Shown here: positions 23,986 through 33,378 of the stretch, piece by piece | Numbering within the stretch: position 1 is the stretch's first letter | Layout: every line of letters begins with the position of its first letter | Origin: Simplicispira sedimenti | GTDB taxonomy: Bacteria > Pseudomonadota > Gammaproteobacteria > Burkholderiales > Burkholderiaceae_C | Direction: 5' to 3' | Assembly: GCF_022760965.1 (NCBI RefSeq) | Contig: NZ_JAKVIJ010000001.1 | Span: forward strand, 62,001-126,000 | DNA length: 64,000 nucleotides | Program-made: the position numbers and the translations under genes | Notes under the pieces: generated by a model | The model's input: the letters and a program-made list of their open reading frames with translations, nothing else | Told to the model about the DNA's origin: nothing | The model's database searches: none

Positions 23986-26739
23986 GTGACCACCGCCGCC
24001 CCCACCCTCGACCCGGCCCTGCACTCGCGCTTTTACCAACGCCTGCAGCGCCGCTATGCCGACGAATGGTCCCTGCTGCCGCCGGGCGCACCGGTGCGCG
24101 CCAACATGCTGCAGACATTGGCAGCGCTGCAGGAGCGCGGCCAGCCCCTGCCCGCAGCACTGCGCATCCTGCGCCAACTGGTCATGGCGCGCCTCATCGA
24201 GCTGGACTGCTGCGCCCAGGCGCCGCTGGCCACCATCACCCAGGCAACGACCGAGCTGGCAGAGATCGCGCTCGACCAGGCCTGCCGCCAGGCCCGCGCC
24301 GAACTGGACAGCCGCCACGGCCACCCCTGCGGCCCCGAAGGCCAGCCGGTCGAGTTCTGGATCATCGGCATGGGCAAGCTGGGCGCACGCGAACTCAACG
24401 TGTCCAGTGACATCGACCTGATCTACGTGTACGAGCACGACGGCGAAACCAGCGGCACCCCCGACGGGCGCGGGCGCATCTCCAACCCCGAATACTTTGC
24501 CCGCGTGGCCCGGCTCATCCACACCACGGTGGGCGACACCACCGAGCATGGCTGCGTCTTCCGCATGGACCTGGCGCTGCGGCCCAACGGCAACTCGGGG
24601 CCGCCCGCCGTATCGCTGGCAGCGCTGGAGGAATACCTGCAGGTGCAGGGCCGCGAATGGGAACGCTTTGCCTGGCTCAAGAGCCGCGTGGTTGCGCCCA
24701 GCGACAGCATTGCCGGTACGGCCGTGCAGGCCTTGCGCGGTGTGGTGCTGCCTTTTGTGTTCCGGCGCTACCTGGACTACAACGTATTCGAGTCCCTGCG
24801 CAGCCTGCACCGCCAGATCCGCGAACACGCCACCAAGCGCAGCGCAGGCCACCCCGAGCGCGCCAACGACGTCAAACTCTCGCGCGGGGGCATCCGCGAA
24901 ATCGAGTTCACCGTGCAACTGTTGCAGGTGGTGCGCGGCGGGCAGTTCCCAGAGCTGCGCCGCCGCCCCACGCTGGACGCCTTGCAACGCCTGGCGACCG
25001 CAGGCCTCATGCCACCGCAGTCTGCACAGGCCCTGGCGCGCGCCTACACCTTCCTGCGCCAGGTGGAGCACCGCATCCAGTACCTGGACGACCAGCAGAC
25101 CCATGTCCTGCCCACGCGCGATGACGACCTGACCTGGATCGCCCAGACCATGGGTTACCCCGACTGCCCCGCATTCCTGCACGAACTGAACCTGCACCGC
25201 GAATTGGTGGCGCAGGAGTTCGACACGCTGCTGGGCGCCGAAGAACCCAAGAAATGCAATGGCTGCAACGGCGGCTCTGCCAACGGTGCAGCCAGCACAC
25301 CCGAGCTGGAAAGCCTGCTCGAACAGCTCCCTCCCCTGCTGCACGAACGCGTGGCCGAGTGGCGCAACCACCCCCGCGTGGCCGCTCTGCGCGAAGAGGC
25401 CCGGGGGCGATTGCTGCGCCTGGTGCAACGCACGGCCCAATGGGTGCGCGAGGGCCGCGTCGGCGAAGAAGCCGCCGTGCGCCTGGTCAACTGGCTGGAG
25501 CCGCTGATGCGCCGCGAAAGCTACCTGGCCTTGCTGCTGGAGCGCCCCGCCGTGCACGAGCAACTGCTGCACCTGCTGGGCGCAGCGCGCTGGCCCGCGC
25601 GCTACCTGCTGCAGCACCCCGGCGTCATCGACGAGCTGGCCGGCAGCCAGTTGCTGTCGGAACGCTTTGTCGCGGCCGACTTCGAGCGCGACCTGCAACT
25701 GCGCCTGGCCTCGCTGCGCTCCACCCAGGAAGACGACGACGAAGCACTGCTCAACCTGCTGCGCCGGGCGCACCATGCAGAGACTTTTCGCACCCTGGCG
25801 CGCGACGTGGAGGGCCGCATCACCGTGGAACAGGTGGCCGACGACCTCTCGCTGCTGGCCGACAGCGTGCTGCGCATCACCGCCCAATGGTGCTGGAGCC
25901 GCCTCAAGCAACGCCACCGCGACACGCCTCAGTTCGGCATCATTGGCTACGGCAAGCTCGGCGGCAAGGAGCTGGGCTACGGCAGCGACCTCGATATCGT
26001 GTTCGTCTTCGACGACGACGACGAACGCGCCCCCGAAATCTACGCCGCCTTCGTGCGCAAGCTCATCAACTGGCTCACCGTCAAGACGGGCGAAGGCGAC
26101 CTGTTCGAAATCGACACCGCGCTCCGCCCCAACGGCAACTCCGGCCTGCTGGTCACCAGCTTCGAGGCCTATGCCAAGTACCAGCAACAGCGCGGCAGCA
26201 ACACCGCCTGGACCTGGGAACACCAGGCCATGACACGCGCCCGCTTTGTGCTGGGCAGCGAAGACCTGCCCGGCGACGCCGCAGCCACCCAGCCCCCGTT
26301 GCGCGAACGCTTTGACGCCGTGCGCAAGGCAGTGATCACGGCAGAACGCGATCCAGCAGCACTGCGCCAGGAAATCCACGCCATGCGCGAGCGCGTTCGC
26401 GCAGCGCACCCCGCACCCGAGGGACAGTTCGACGTCAAGCACAGCCCCGGCGGCATGGTGGACGCCGAATTCGCCGTGCAGTACCTGGTGCTGTCGCAAT
26501 CCGCCGCCCACCCCGAGCTGGTGGACAACGTGGGCAACATCGCCCTGCTGCAACGCGCCGAGGCCGCAGGCCTGCTGCCCCCCGGCGTAGGCCAGGCGGC
26601 TGCCAGCGCCTACCGCGAACTGCGCCGCGTGCAACACCGTGCGCGGCTGGACGAAGTTCCTACGCAGCGGCCGCTGGCAGAACTGCACAAGGAACAGACT
26701 GCCGTGCTCGCCTTGTGGGATGCGGTCTTTGGGGGCTGA
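23986..26739 (+). CDS. glnE: Bifunctional glutamine synthetase adenylyltransferase/deadenylase
   Basis: GlnE adds and removes AMP on glutamine synthetase in response to PII, adjusting nitrogen assimilation. The 917-residue product has the two nucleotidyltransferase domains expected. The N-terminal deadenylase contains GMGKLGARELNVSSDIDLIYV at about residue 127, and the C-terminal adenylylase contains GYGKLGGKELGYGSDLDIVF at about 650. The second active-site strand occurs twice (FRMDLALRPNGNSG and FEIDTALRPNGNSG). The start is taken as GTG 23986. TTG 23971 is an alternative, and the frame is open further upstream without family-like sequence. Confidence 0.95.
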   Translation: MTTAAPTLDPALHSRFYQRLQRRYADEWSLLPPGAPVRANMLQTLAALQERGQPLPAALRILRQLVMARLIELDCCAQAPLATITQATTELAEIALDQACRQARAELDSRHGHPCGPEGQPVEFWIIGMGKLGARELNVSSDIDLIYVYEHDGETSGTPDGRGRISNPEYFARVARLIHTTVGDTTEHGCVFRMDLALRPNGNSGPPAVSLAALEEYLQVQGREWERFAWLKSRVVAPSDSIAGTAVQALRGVVLPFVFRRYLDYNVFESLRSLHRQIREHATKRSAGHPERANDVKLSRGGIREIEFTVQLLQVVRGGQFPELRRRPTLDALQRLATAGLMPPQSAQALARAYTFLRQVEHRIQYLDDQQTHVLPTRDDDLTWIAQTMGYPDCPAFLHELNLHRELVAQEFDTLLGAEEPKKCNGCNGGSANGAASTPELESLLEQLPPLLHERVAEWRNHPRVAALREEARGRLLRLVQRTAQWVREGRVGEEAAVRLVNWLEPLMRRESYLALLLERPAVHEQLLHLLGAARWPARYLLQHPGVIDELAGSQLLSERFVAADFERDLQLRLASLRSTQEDDDEALLNLLRRAHHAETFRTLARDVEGRITVEQVADDLSLLADSVLRITAQWCWSRLKQRHRDTPQFGIIGYGKLGGKELGYGSDLDIVFVFDDDDERAPEIYAAFVRKLINWLTVKTGEGDLFEIDTALRPNGNSGLLVTSFEAYAKYQQQRGSNTAWTWEHQAMTRARFVLGSEDLPGDAAATQPPLRERFDAVRKAVITAERDPAALRQEIHAMRERVRAAHPAPEGQFDVKHSPGGMVDAEFAVQYLVLSQSAAHPELVDNVGNIALLQRAEAAGLLPPGVGQAAASAYRELRRVQHRARLDEVPTQRPLAELHKEQTAVLALWDAVFGG

Positions 26740-26799
26740 CGGTGTGCGGACCGGATCAATGGCCATTCGCCCCAATGGCCCTCCGTGCGTCACCGCATT

Positions 26800-26817
26800 T
26801 TCAAACAACTGTTTGAA
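26800..26817 (+). promoter_or_regulatory. TetR-type operator upstream of the efflux operon
   Basis: TTCAAACAACTGTTTGAA is an inverted repeat with perfect 7-bp arms around four bases, centred about 32 bp before the tetR-type start codon and close to AT-rich promoter-like sequence. Its position and size fit an autoregulatory operator for the downstream TetR repressor. Confidence 0.65.
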
Positions 26818-26839
26818 TTTGGTGTTCTAATGCGGCCCC

Positions 26840-27556
26840 ATGGCCGTCCGTGAACCCATCCAAGCATCCACACCACGCGATCCGCGCAGCGACAGCGAGC
26901 CCACGCGCGAGCGGCTGTTGCTGGCAGCGCTGCGGCTGTTTTCGCAGCAGGGCTATGCCCGCACCTCGGTGCGTGCCATTGCCCAGGAGGCCGGCGCCAA
27001 CGTGGCCGCGATTGCCTACCACTTTGGCGACAAGGCGGCGCTCTACACCGCCACGTTCTACGAGCCCCTGGGCAGCAGCCAGGAGCCGATTGCCTACTTC
27101 AGCGAACCGGGCATAGCGCTGGAGACGGCACTGCAGCGCTACTTTGAAAGCTACCTGGAGCCGCTGCGCCACGACGACCTGATGCGCCAGTCGCTGCGGC
27201 TGCACATGCGCGAGCTGCTGGACCCCACGCATGTGTGGCCCGAGCTGATCGAACGCGAATGCCGCACCCCACACATGGCCCTGCTGCGCCTGCTGTGCCA
27301 GCACCTGGGCGTGGCCCGGGCGGACGACGACATGCACCGCCTGACCTTTTCCATTGCCGCGCTGGTGATGCAGATGTGGACCCAGCACGACGTGCTGCAG
27401 GCCGTGGCACCCCGGCTGACGCGGCCGCAGGCCCTTTCCGCCTGGGCGCAGCGCCTGACTGGCTACGCCCTGGCCATGGTGCACAGCGAGGCTGAACGCC
27501 GCCGCGCACTGGCATCCCCTGCACCTTCCTCTCGAAAGGCCCCTCCCCATGCCTGA
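26840..27556 (+). CDS. TetR/AcrR-family repressor of the RND efflux operon
   Basis: This 238-residue regulator has an N-terminal TetR helix-turn-helix at about residues 24-66 (ERLLLAALRLFSQQGYARTS, VRAIAQEAGANVAAIAYHFGDK). The C-terminal half (YFESYLEPL...) matches the DUF1956/CerR-like TetR C-terminal domain. It is the first gene of a four-gene operon, overlapping the outer-membrane factor gene by eight bases. The 18-bp palindrome upstream is its probable operator, so it likely represses itself and the pump until an inducer binds. Confidence 0.92.
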   Translation: MAVREPIQASTPRDPRSDSEPTRERLLLAALRLFSQQGYARTSVRAIAQEAGANVAAIAYHFGDKAALYTATFYEPLGSSQEPIAYFSEPGIALETALQRYFESYLEPLRHDDLMRQSLRLHMRELLDPTHVWPELIERECRTPHMALLRLLCQHLGVARADDDMHRLTFSIAALVMQMWTQHDVLQAVAPRLTRPQALSAWAQRLTGYALAMVHSEAERRRALASPAPSSRKAPPHA

Positions 27557-28967
27557 CCACACCCTCCACCGCCTGTGGTGGGCGGCCTGCCTGCCCCTGG
27601 TGCTGACCGCCTGCGCCACCCAGGCCCCGCCACCACAGGTGGATGCACCCACCCCCACCGCCTGGCAGGCCCCGCTGCCGCACCAGGGATCGGTGCAAGC
27701 CCTGGGCGACTGGTGGGCACAGTGGGGCGACCCGCTGCTGGTGGAGTTGGTACAGGACGCACAAGCGCTGAGTCCGGATCTGGCACAGGCGCAGTCGCGC
27801 ATCGTGCAGGCGCGTGCTGCACTGACGGGCAGCCGCGCCGCGCTGACACCCTCGGTGGATGCGCAAGCCAGCGCCAGCCGGGGCTTCAACGAGTCCGTCC
27901 GCGCCGTGGCCAGCACAGCCCAGGCAGGCCTGCAGGCGCAATGGGAGATCGACCTGTGGGGCGGCAATGCCGCCGCCGAGCGCGCCGCCAGCGAGCGGCT
28001 GCAGGGCGCACAGGCGCAATGGCATGCCGCCCGCGTGAGCGTGGCGGCCGAGGTGGCGCTGCAGTACAGCAGCCTGCGCACCTGCCTGCAACAGCAGGCC
28101 ATTGCCGAGGACGATGAACGCTCGCGCGCGCAGACCGCGCGCCTGTCGCAGCAGAGCGAGCGCGCCGGCTTTACCGCCCCGGCGACCCACGCACTGGCCC
28201 AGGCCAGCGCCGCCGAAGCCGTGGTGCGCAGCGCCCAGCAGCGCATGCAGTGCGCGCTGGAACTCAAGGCGCTGGTGGCGCTCACGGGCCGCGATGAAGC
28301 CACGCTGCGTACCCGGCTGGCACCCACGCCGCTACAGCCACCGACCGACGCGCTGCTGCGCATTGCCACGCTGCCCGCCCAGGTGATTGCCCAACGCCCC
28401 GACGTGTACGCCGCCGAGCGCGAGGTGGCCGCCGCCAGCGCCGACGTGGGCCAGGCCCAGGCCCAGCGCTACCCACGCCTGGCGCTCAGTGGCACCATTG
28501 GTGCCGCCCAGGTGCGCACGCAGGGGTTGCAGACCGACCTGAACACCTGGTCCCTCGGCCCACTGGCCCTGAGCCTGCCGCTGCTCGAGGGTGGCCGCCG
28601 CGCGGCGCAGGAAGACGCAGCCCGGGCCCGCTACGACGAAACTGTGGCCCTGTACCGCGCCCGCGTGCGCCTGGCCGTGAGCGAGGTGGAGCAGGCCCTG
28701 GTCCGGCTGGACGCCAGCGTGGGCCGCACGGCCAGCGCCCAGGCCGCCGCCGAGGGCTACCGCACCGCCTTCCGCGCCACCGAGGCACGCTGGCGCGCCG
28801 GACTGGCCAGCCAACTGGAGCTGGAAGACGCACGCCGCACCGCCCTGGCGGCCGACCAGTCGTTGGCACTGCTGGCCCACGAGCGCGCTGGCGCCTGGGT
28901 CGCCCTGTACCGCGCCGCTGGCGGCGGATGGCAGGCCCCGGTCGCCATCACCACGGCTCAGCACTGA
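27549..28967 (+). CDS. NodT-family outer-membrane efflux lipoprotein
   Basis: This is a 472-residue TolC-like outer-membrane factor for an RND pump. The signal ends in the lipobox LTAC, so it is a lipoprotein. Two repeated OEP domains are visible: DLAQAQSRIVQARAALTGSR near the start of the first coiled coil, and QRPDVYAAEREVAAASADVG at the start of the second. Order here is repressor, outer-membrane factor, adaptor, pump, which is one of the less common orders but keeps all parts together. The start overlaps the tetR stop. Confidence 0.93.
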   Translation: MPDHTLHRLWWAACLPLVLTACATQAPPPQVDAPTPTAWQAPLPHQGSVQALGDWWAQWGDPLLVELVQDAQALSPDLAQAQSRIVQARAALTGSRAALTPSVDAQASASRGFNESVRAVASTAQAGLQAQWEIDLWGGNAAAERAASERLQGAQAQWHAARVSVAAEVALQYSSLRTCLQQQAIAEDDERSRAQTARLSQQSERAGFTAPATHALAQASAAEAVVRSAQQRMQCALELKALVALTGRDEATLRTRLAPTPLQPPTDALLRIATLPAQVIAQRPDVYAAEREVAAASADVGQAQAQRYPRLALSGTIGAAQVRTQGLQTDLNTWSLGPLALSLPLLEGGRRAAQEDAARARYDETVALYRARVRLAVSEVEQALVRLDASVGRTASAQAAAEGYRTAFRATEARWRAGLASQLELEDARRTALAADQSLALLAHERAGAWVALYRAAGGGWQAPVAITTAQH

Positions 28968-29015
28968 CGCACCTACCCCCTTGTTGGGTTGCACCCCATC
29001 CACGGAGCATTCTTC

Positions 29016-30179
29016 ATGCGCAACACCTTGACCTCCCACCCTGCCACCCTGGCGCTGGCCGTCTTCCTGCTGGCCAGCGCGGGCCTGTGGACCTACTCCA
29101 GCGCCACCCATGCGCAAGACAGCGCCAAGTCCCCACGCCCCGCACTCACGGTGCAGACCGCGCCGCCGCAACGCACCGCCATGGCCCAGCGCCTGGCCGC
29201 CAACGGCAATGTGGCCGCGTGGCAGGAAGCCAGCATCGGCGCCGAGAGCAACGGCCTGCGCCTGACCGAAGTGCGCGTGAACGTGGGCGACAGCGTCAAG
29301 GCCGGGCAGGTGCTGGCCACCTTTGCCGCCGAGATGGTGCAGGCCGACGTCGCCCAGGCGCGCGCCAGCCTGCTGGAGGCCAAGGCCCATGCGGCCGAGG
29401 CGGCGTCCAACGCCGAGCGCGCACGCACGCTGCAGGCCAGCGGCGCCTTGAGCGCGCAGCAGATCGAGCAATACACCACTGCCGCCCAGGCCGCGCAGGC
29501 CCGGGTCGAGGCGGCCCAGGCCTTGCTGCAGGCGCAGCAGCTGCGCTTGCAGCACACCCAGGTGCGCGCACCGGACCACGGCGTCATCAGCGCCCGCAGC
29601 GCCACCGTGGGCGCCGTGGTGGGTGCAGGCACCGAGCTGTTCCGCATGGTGCGCAAGGGGCGGCTGGAATGGCGCGCCGAAGTCACCGCCACCGAGCTGG
29701 GCCGCCTGCGTCCCGGCACGGCAGCCCAGGTCACGGCGGCCAGTGGCGCCAGCGTGCAGGGCCAGCTGCGCATGGTGGCCCCCACGGTGGACCCGCAAAC
29801 GCGCAACGCCCTGGTCTATGTGGACCTGCCCGCGCACCCCGACCTGCGCGCGGGCATGTTTGCGCGCGGCGAATTCCTGCTCGGCCAGAGCGACGCGCTG
29901 ACCGTTCCGCAAGAGGCGCTGGTGGTGCGTGAGGGCTTCACCTACCTGTTCGTGCTGGGCGCAGACCAGCGCGTGCAACGGCTCAAGGTGCAACCCGGAC
30001 GGCGCGCGGGCGAGCGGGTAGAGATTCTTTCGGGCCTGGACGCCGGTGCGCCGGTGGTGGTGCGCGGCGCGGGCTTCCTCAACGATGGGGACCTGGTGCG
30101 CGTGGCCTCGGGCCCCGAGAAATCCGAAGACAAACCGGCTGCAGCGCCCGTCAATCAAGCGCAACCAGCTATCAAATAA
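29016..30179 (+). CDS. RND efflux periplasmic adaptor (membrane fusion protein)
   Basis: This 387-residue adaptor has an N-terminal signal or anchor helix, a biotinyl-lipoyl half motif (IGAESNGLRLTEVRVNVGDS), an alpha-helical hairpin (VAQARASLLEAKAHAAEAAS), a second lipoyl half (LQHTQVRAPDHGVISAR), and beta-barrel and proximal domains ending GAGFLNDGDLVRVA. It bridges the pump and the outer-membrane factor. The start is ATG 29016 with GGAG upstream. The last residues (QAQPAIK) and stop codon resemble part of the family-1 repeat, suggesting the 3' end was rewritten by a repeat. Confidence 0.92.
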   Translation: MRNTLTSHPATLALAVFLLASAGLWTYSSATHAQDSAKSPRPALTVQTAPPQRTAMAQRLAANGNVAAWQEASIGAESNGLRLTEVRVNVGDSVKAGQVLATFAAEMVQADVAQARASLLEAKAHAAEAASNAERARTLQASGALSAQQIEQYTTAAQAAQARVEAAQALLQAQQLRLQHTQVRAPDHGVISARSATVGAVVGAGTELFRMVRKGRLEWRAEVTATELGRLRPGTAAQVTAASGASVQGQLRMVAPTVDPQTRNALVYVDLPAHPDLRAGMFARGEFLLGQSDALTVPQEALVVREGFTYLFVLGADQRVQRLKVQPGRRAGERVEILSGLDAGAPVVVRGAGFLNDGDLVRVASGPEKSEDKPAAAPVNQAQPAIK

Positions 30180-30191
30180 GGAGCATTCGGC

Positions 30192-33100
30192 ATGAATGTA
30201 TCCACCTGGTCGATCAATAACCCCATCCCGGCACTGATGCTGTTTGTGCTGCTGTGCTTTGGCGGCCTGCTGTCCTTCAACGCCATGAAGGTGCAGAACT
30301 TCCCCGACATCGACCTGCCCACCATCTCGGTCACCGTGGCGCTGCCCGGCGCCGCGCCGGCGCAGCTCGAAAACGACGTGGCGCGCAAGATCGAGAACAG
30401 CATCGCCACGCTGCAAGGCCTCAAGCACATCTACACCAAGATCCAGGACGGCGGCGCCACGGTGACGGCCGAATTCCGCCTGGAGAAACCCACGCAGGAG
30501 GCGCTGGACGATGTGCGCTCGGCCGTGGCGCGCGTGCGCGGCGACCTGCCCGGCGATGTGCGCGACCCCATCGTCACCAAGATGGACCTGGCCGCGCAGC
30601 CGGTGCTGGCCTTCACCATTGCATCGAGCCGCATGGACGACGAGGCGCTGTCCTGGTTTGTGGACAACGACGTGGCCAAGAAGCTGCTCACCGTGCGCGG
30701 CGTGGGCGCCGTCAACCGCGTGGGCGGTGTGGAGCGCCAAGTGCATGTGGCACTCGACCCGCTCAAGCTGCAGGCCCTGGGCACCACGGCGGCCGACATC
30801 TCGCGCCAGCTGCGCCAGGTGCAGCAGGAGAGCGCGGGCGGCCGCACCGACCTGGGCGGCAGCGAGCAGCCCGTGCGCACCCTGGCCACGGTGCAGACGG
30901 CACAGGAGCTGGCCGGCCTGTCGCTGGCGCTGCCCGACGGGCGCGCGGTGCGCCTGGACCAGCTCGCCACGGTGCGCGACACCTTTGCCGAGCCGCGCGC
31001 GCTGGCGCTGCTCGACGGCCAGCCGGTGGTGGGCTTCGAAGTAGCGCGCAGCAAGGGCGCGAGCGAGGTCGAGGTCGGCGCCGCCGTGCAGGCCGCACTG
31101 GCAGAGCTGCGCGCACAGCACCCCGGCCTGGAAGTCACCGAGGCCTTCAACTTCGTTGCGCCGGTGCAGGAGGAATACGACGGCTCCATGCACCTGCTGT
31201 ATGAGGGCGCACTGCTGGCGGTGCTGGTGGTGTGGCTGTTCCTGCGCGATGCGCGGGCCACCTTCGTTTCGGCCGTGGCGCTGCCGCTGTCGGTCATTCC
31301 GGCGTTCATCGGCATGTACCTGCTGGGCTTTTCCATCAACGTCATCACGCTGCTGGCGCTGTCGCTGGTGGTGGGCATTTTGGTGGACGACGCCATCGTG
31401 GAGGTGGAGAACATCGTGCGCCACCTGCGCATGGGCAAGTCCCCTTACCAGGCGGCCATGGAGGCGGCCGACGAGATCGGCCTGGCGGTGATCGCCACCA
31501 CCTTCACGCTGATCGCGGTGTTCCTGCCCACGGCCTTCATGAGCGGCATCGCGGGCAAGTTCTTCAAGCAATTTGGCTGGACGGCCTCGCTCGCGGTGTT
31601 CGCCAGCCTGGTGGTGGCGCGCCTGCTCACGCCCATGATGGCCGCCTATATCCTCAAGCCCATCGTGGGCACGCACCACGAACCGCGCTGGATGGGCGTG
31701 TACCTGCGCTGGGCCGCCTGGTGCGTGCGCCACCGCTGGACCACGTTCGCCGCCACCATCGCCTTCTTCATCGGCTCGCTCGCGCTCATCCCACTGCTGC
31801 CCACGGGCTTCATCCCACCCGACGACAACTCACAGACCCAGGTGTACCTGGAGCTGCCGCCCGGCGCCACGCTGGCGCAAACGCGCGCGGTGGCCGAGGA
31901 CGCACGCCAGCGCGTGATGGGTGTGGCGCATGTGAAGAGCGTGTACACCACCATCGGTGGCGGCACGGCCGGGGCCGACCCCTTCATGGGCAGCGGCAAC
32001 ACCGAAACACGCAAGGCCACGCTGACCATCCAGCTCGCACCGCGTGGCGAGCGCCCGCGCAAGCAAGGCATTGAGCAGGGCATCCGCACCGCGCTGGAAA
32101 GCCTGCCCGGCGTGCGCTACAAGGTGGGCCTGGGAGGCTCGGGCGAGAAGTTCATTCTGGTGCTCACCGGCGACGACCCGCAGGCACTGACCAGCGCCGC
32201 ACTCGCGGTCGAGAAAGACCTGCGCACCATTCCCGACCTGGGCAACATTGCGTCCACCGCCAGCCTGGTGCGCACCGAGATTGCCGTGCGCCCTGACTTT
32301 GCGCGCGCTGCCGACCTGGGCGTGACCAGCAGCGCGATCGGCGAGACGCTGCGCATCGCCACCCTGGGCGACTACGACGTGGCACTGCCCAAACTCAACC
32401 TGGCATCGCGCCAGGTGCCCATCGTCGTCAAGCTGCAAGATGGTGCGCGCCAGGACCTGGCCCTGCTCGAACGCCTTGCCGTGCCGGGCAGCAAGGGGCC
32501 GGTGCTGCTGGGCCAGGTGGCGCAGCTCGAATTCAGTGGCGGCCCGGCCGTGGTGGACCGCTACGACCGCGCGCGCAACGTCAACCTGGAGGTGGAACTC
32601 TCGGGCCGGCCGCTGGGCGACGTGACGCAGGAAGTGCAGCAACTGCCCTCGCTGCGCAACCTGCCGCCCGGCGTGCGCCAGGTGACGGTGGGCGACGCCG
32701 AGGTGATGGGCGAACTGTTCGCCAGCTTCGGCCTGGCCATGCTCACCGGCGTGCTGTGCATCTACATCGTGCTGGTGCTGCTGTTCAAGGACTTCCTGCA
32801 CCCCGTCACCATCCTGGCGGCACTGCCACTGTCGCTGGGCGGGGCCTTCGTGGGCCTGCTGATCGCGCAGAAGAGCTTCTCCATGCCCTCGCTCATCGGG
32901 CTCATCATGCTCATGGGCATTGCCACCAAGAACTCCATCCTGCTGGTCGAGTACGCCATCCTGGCACGGCGCGAACACGGCCTCTCGCGCTTTGACGCAC
33001 TGATGGACGCCTGCCACAAGCGCGCACGCCCCATCATCATGACCACGCTGGCCATGGGCGCGGGCATGCTGCCCATCGCCATCGGCTTTGGTGCGGCAGA

Positions 33101-33269
33101 CCCCACGTTCCGCTCGCCCATGGCGGTGGCGGTGATTGGCGGTCTGATCACTTCCACGTTCCTCAGCCTGCTGGTGATTCCGGCCGTGTTCACCGGTGTG
33201 GACGACCTGGGCCAATGGTTCGGCCGCATGGCACGCAGGCTGCGCCGATCGCCCCCGGCAAGCCACTGA
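30192..33269 (+). CDS. RND (HAE1-type) multidrug efflux permease
   Basis: This 1025-residue proton-driven inner-membrane pump is of the AcrB/MexB superfamily. It starts MNVSTWSINNPIPALMLFVL, with twelve membrane helices in two sets of six and two large periplasmic loops after helices 1 and 7. The RND signature in helix 4 is intact: LALSLVVGILVDDAIVEVEN carries the paired Asp proton relay, and the second half has LIMLMGIATKNSILLVEYA. The C-terminus ends after helix 12. It lies 12 bp from the adaptor gene. Substrates cannot be deduced. Confidence 0.95.
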   Translation: MNVSTWSINNPIPALMLFVLLCFGGLLSFNAMKVQNFPDIDLPTISVTVALPGAAPAQLENDVARKIENSIATLQGLKHIYTKIQDGGATVTAEFRLEKPTQEALDDVRSAVARVRGDLPGDVRDPIVTKMDLAAQPVLAFTIASSRMDDEALSWFVDNDVAKKLLTVRGVGAVNRVGGVERQVHVALDPLKLQALGTTAADISRQLRQVQQESAGGRTDLGGSEQPVRTLATVQTAQELAGLSLALPDGRAVRLDQLATVRDTFAEPRALALLDGQPVVGFEVARSKGASEVEVGAAVQAALAELRAQHPGLEVTEAFNFVAPVQEEYDGSMHLLYEGALLAVLVVWLFLRDARATFVSAVALPLSVIPAFIGMYLLGFSINVITLLALSLVVGILVDDAIVEVENIVRHLRMGKSPYQAAMEAADEIGLAVIATTFTLIAVFLPTAFMSGIAGKFFKQFGWTASLAVFASLVVARLLTPMMAAYILKPIVGTHHEPRWMGVYLRWAAWCVRHRWTTFAATIAFFIGSLALIPLLPTGFIPPDDNSQTQVYLELPPGATLAQTRAVAEDARQRVMGVAHVKSVYTTIGGGTAGADPFMGSGNTETRKATLTIQLAPRGERPRKQGIEQGIRTALESLPGVRYKVGLGGSGEKFILVLTGDDPQALTSAALAVEKDLRTIPDLGNIASTASLVRTEIAVRPDFARAADLGVTSSAIGETLRIATLGDYDVALPKLNLASRQVPIVVKLQDGARQDLALLERLAVPGSKGPVLLGQVAQLEFSGGPAVVDRYDRARNVNLEVELSGRPLGDVTQEVQQLPSLRNLPPGVRQVTVGDAEVMGELFASFGLAMLTGVLCIYIVLVLLFKDFLHPVTILAALPLSLGGAFVGLLIAQKSFSMPSLIGLIMLMGIATKNSILLVEYAILARREHGLSRFDALMDACHKRARPIIMTTLAMGAGMLPIAIGFGAADPTFRSPMAVAVIGGLITSTFLSLLVIPAVFTGVDDLGQWFGRMARRLRRSPPASH

Positions 33270-33378
33270 AGGCGACGCGAACCTTGCGGTAAATCAGGTG
33301 TCCATGGAAATGGCGCCTGAAACCTGGGGTTTGCGTGCTTTTGCCCCCCAGGGGGGCGGCCGATAATGCGGCCACACC

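Noticed and set aside
28332..31733. Minus-strand open frame of over 1100 codons opposite the efflux operon
   Set aside because: Shadow of the outer-membrane factor, adaptor and pump genes. It is His/Gln/Ala-rich with no domains.
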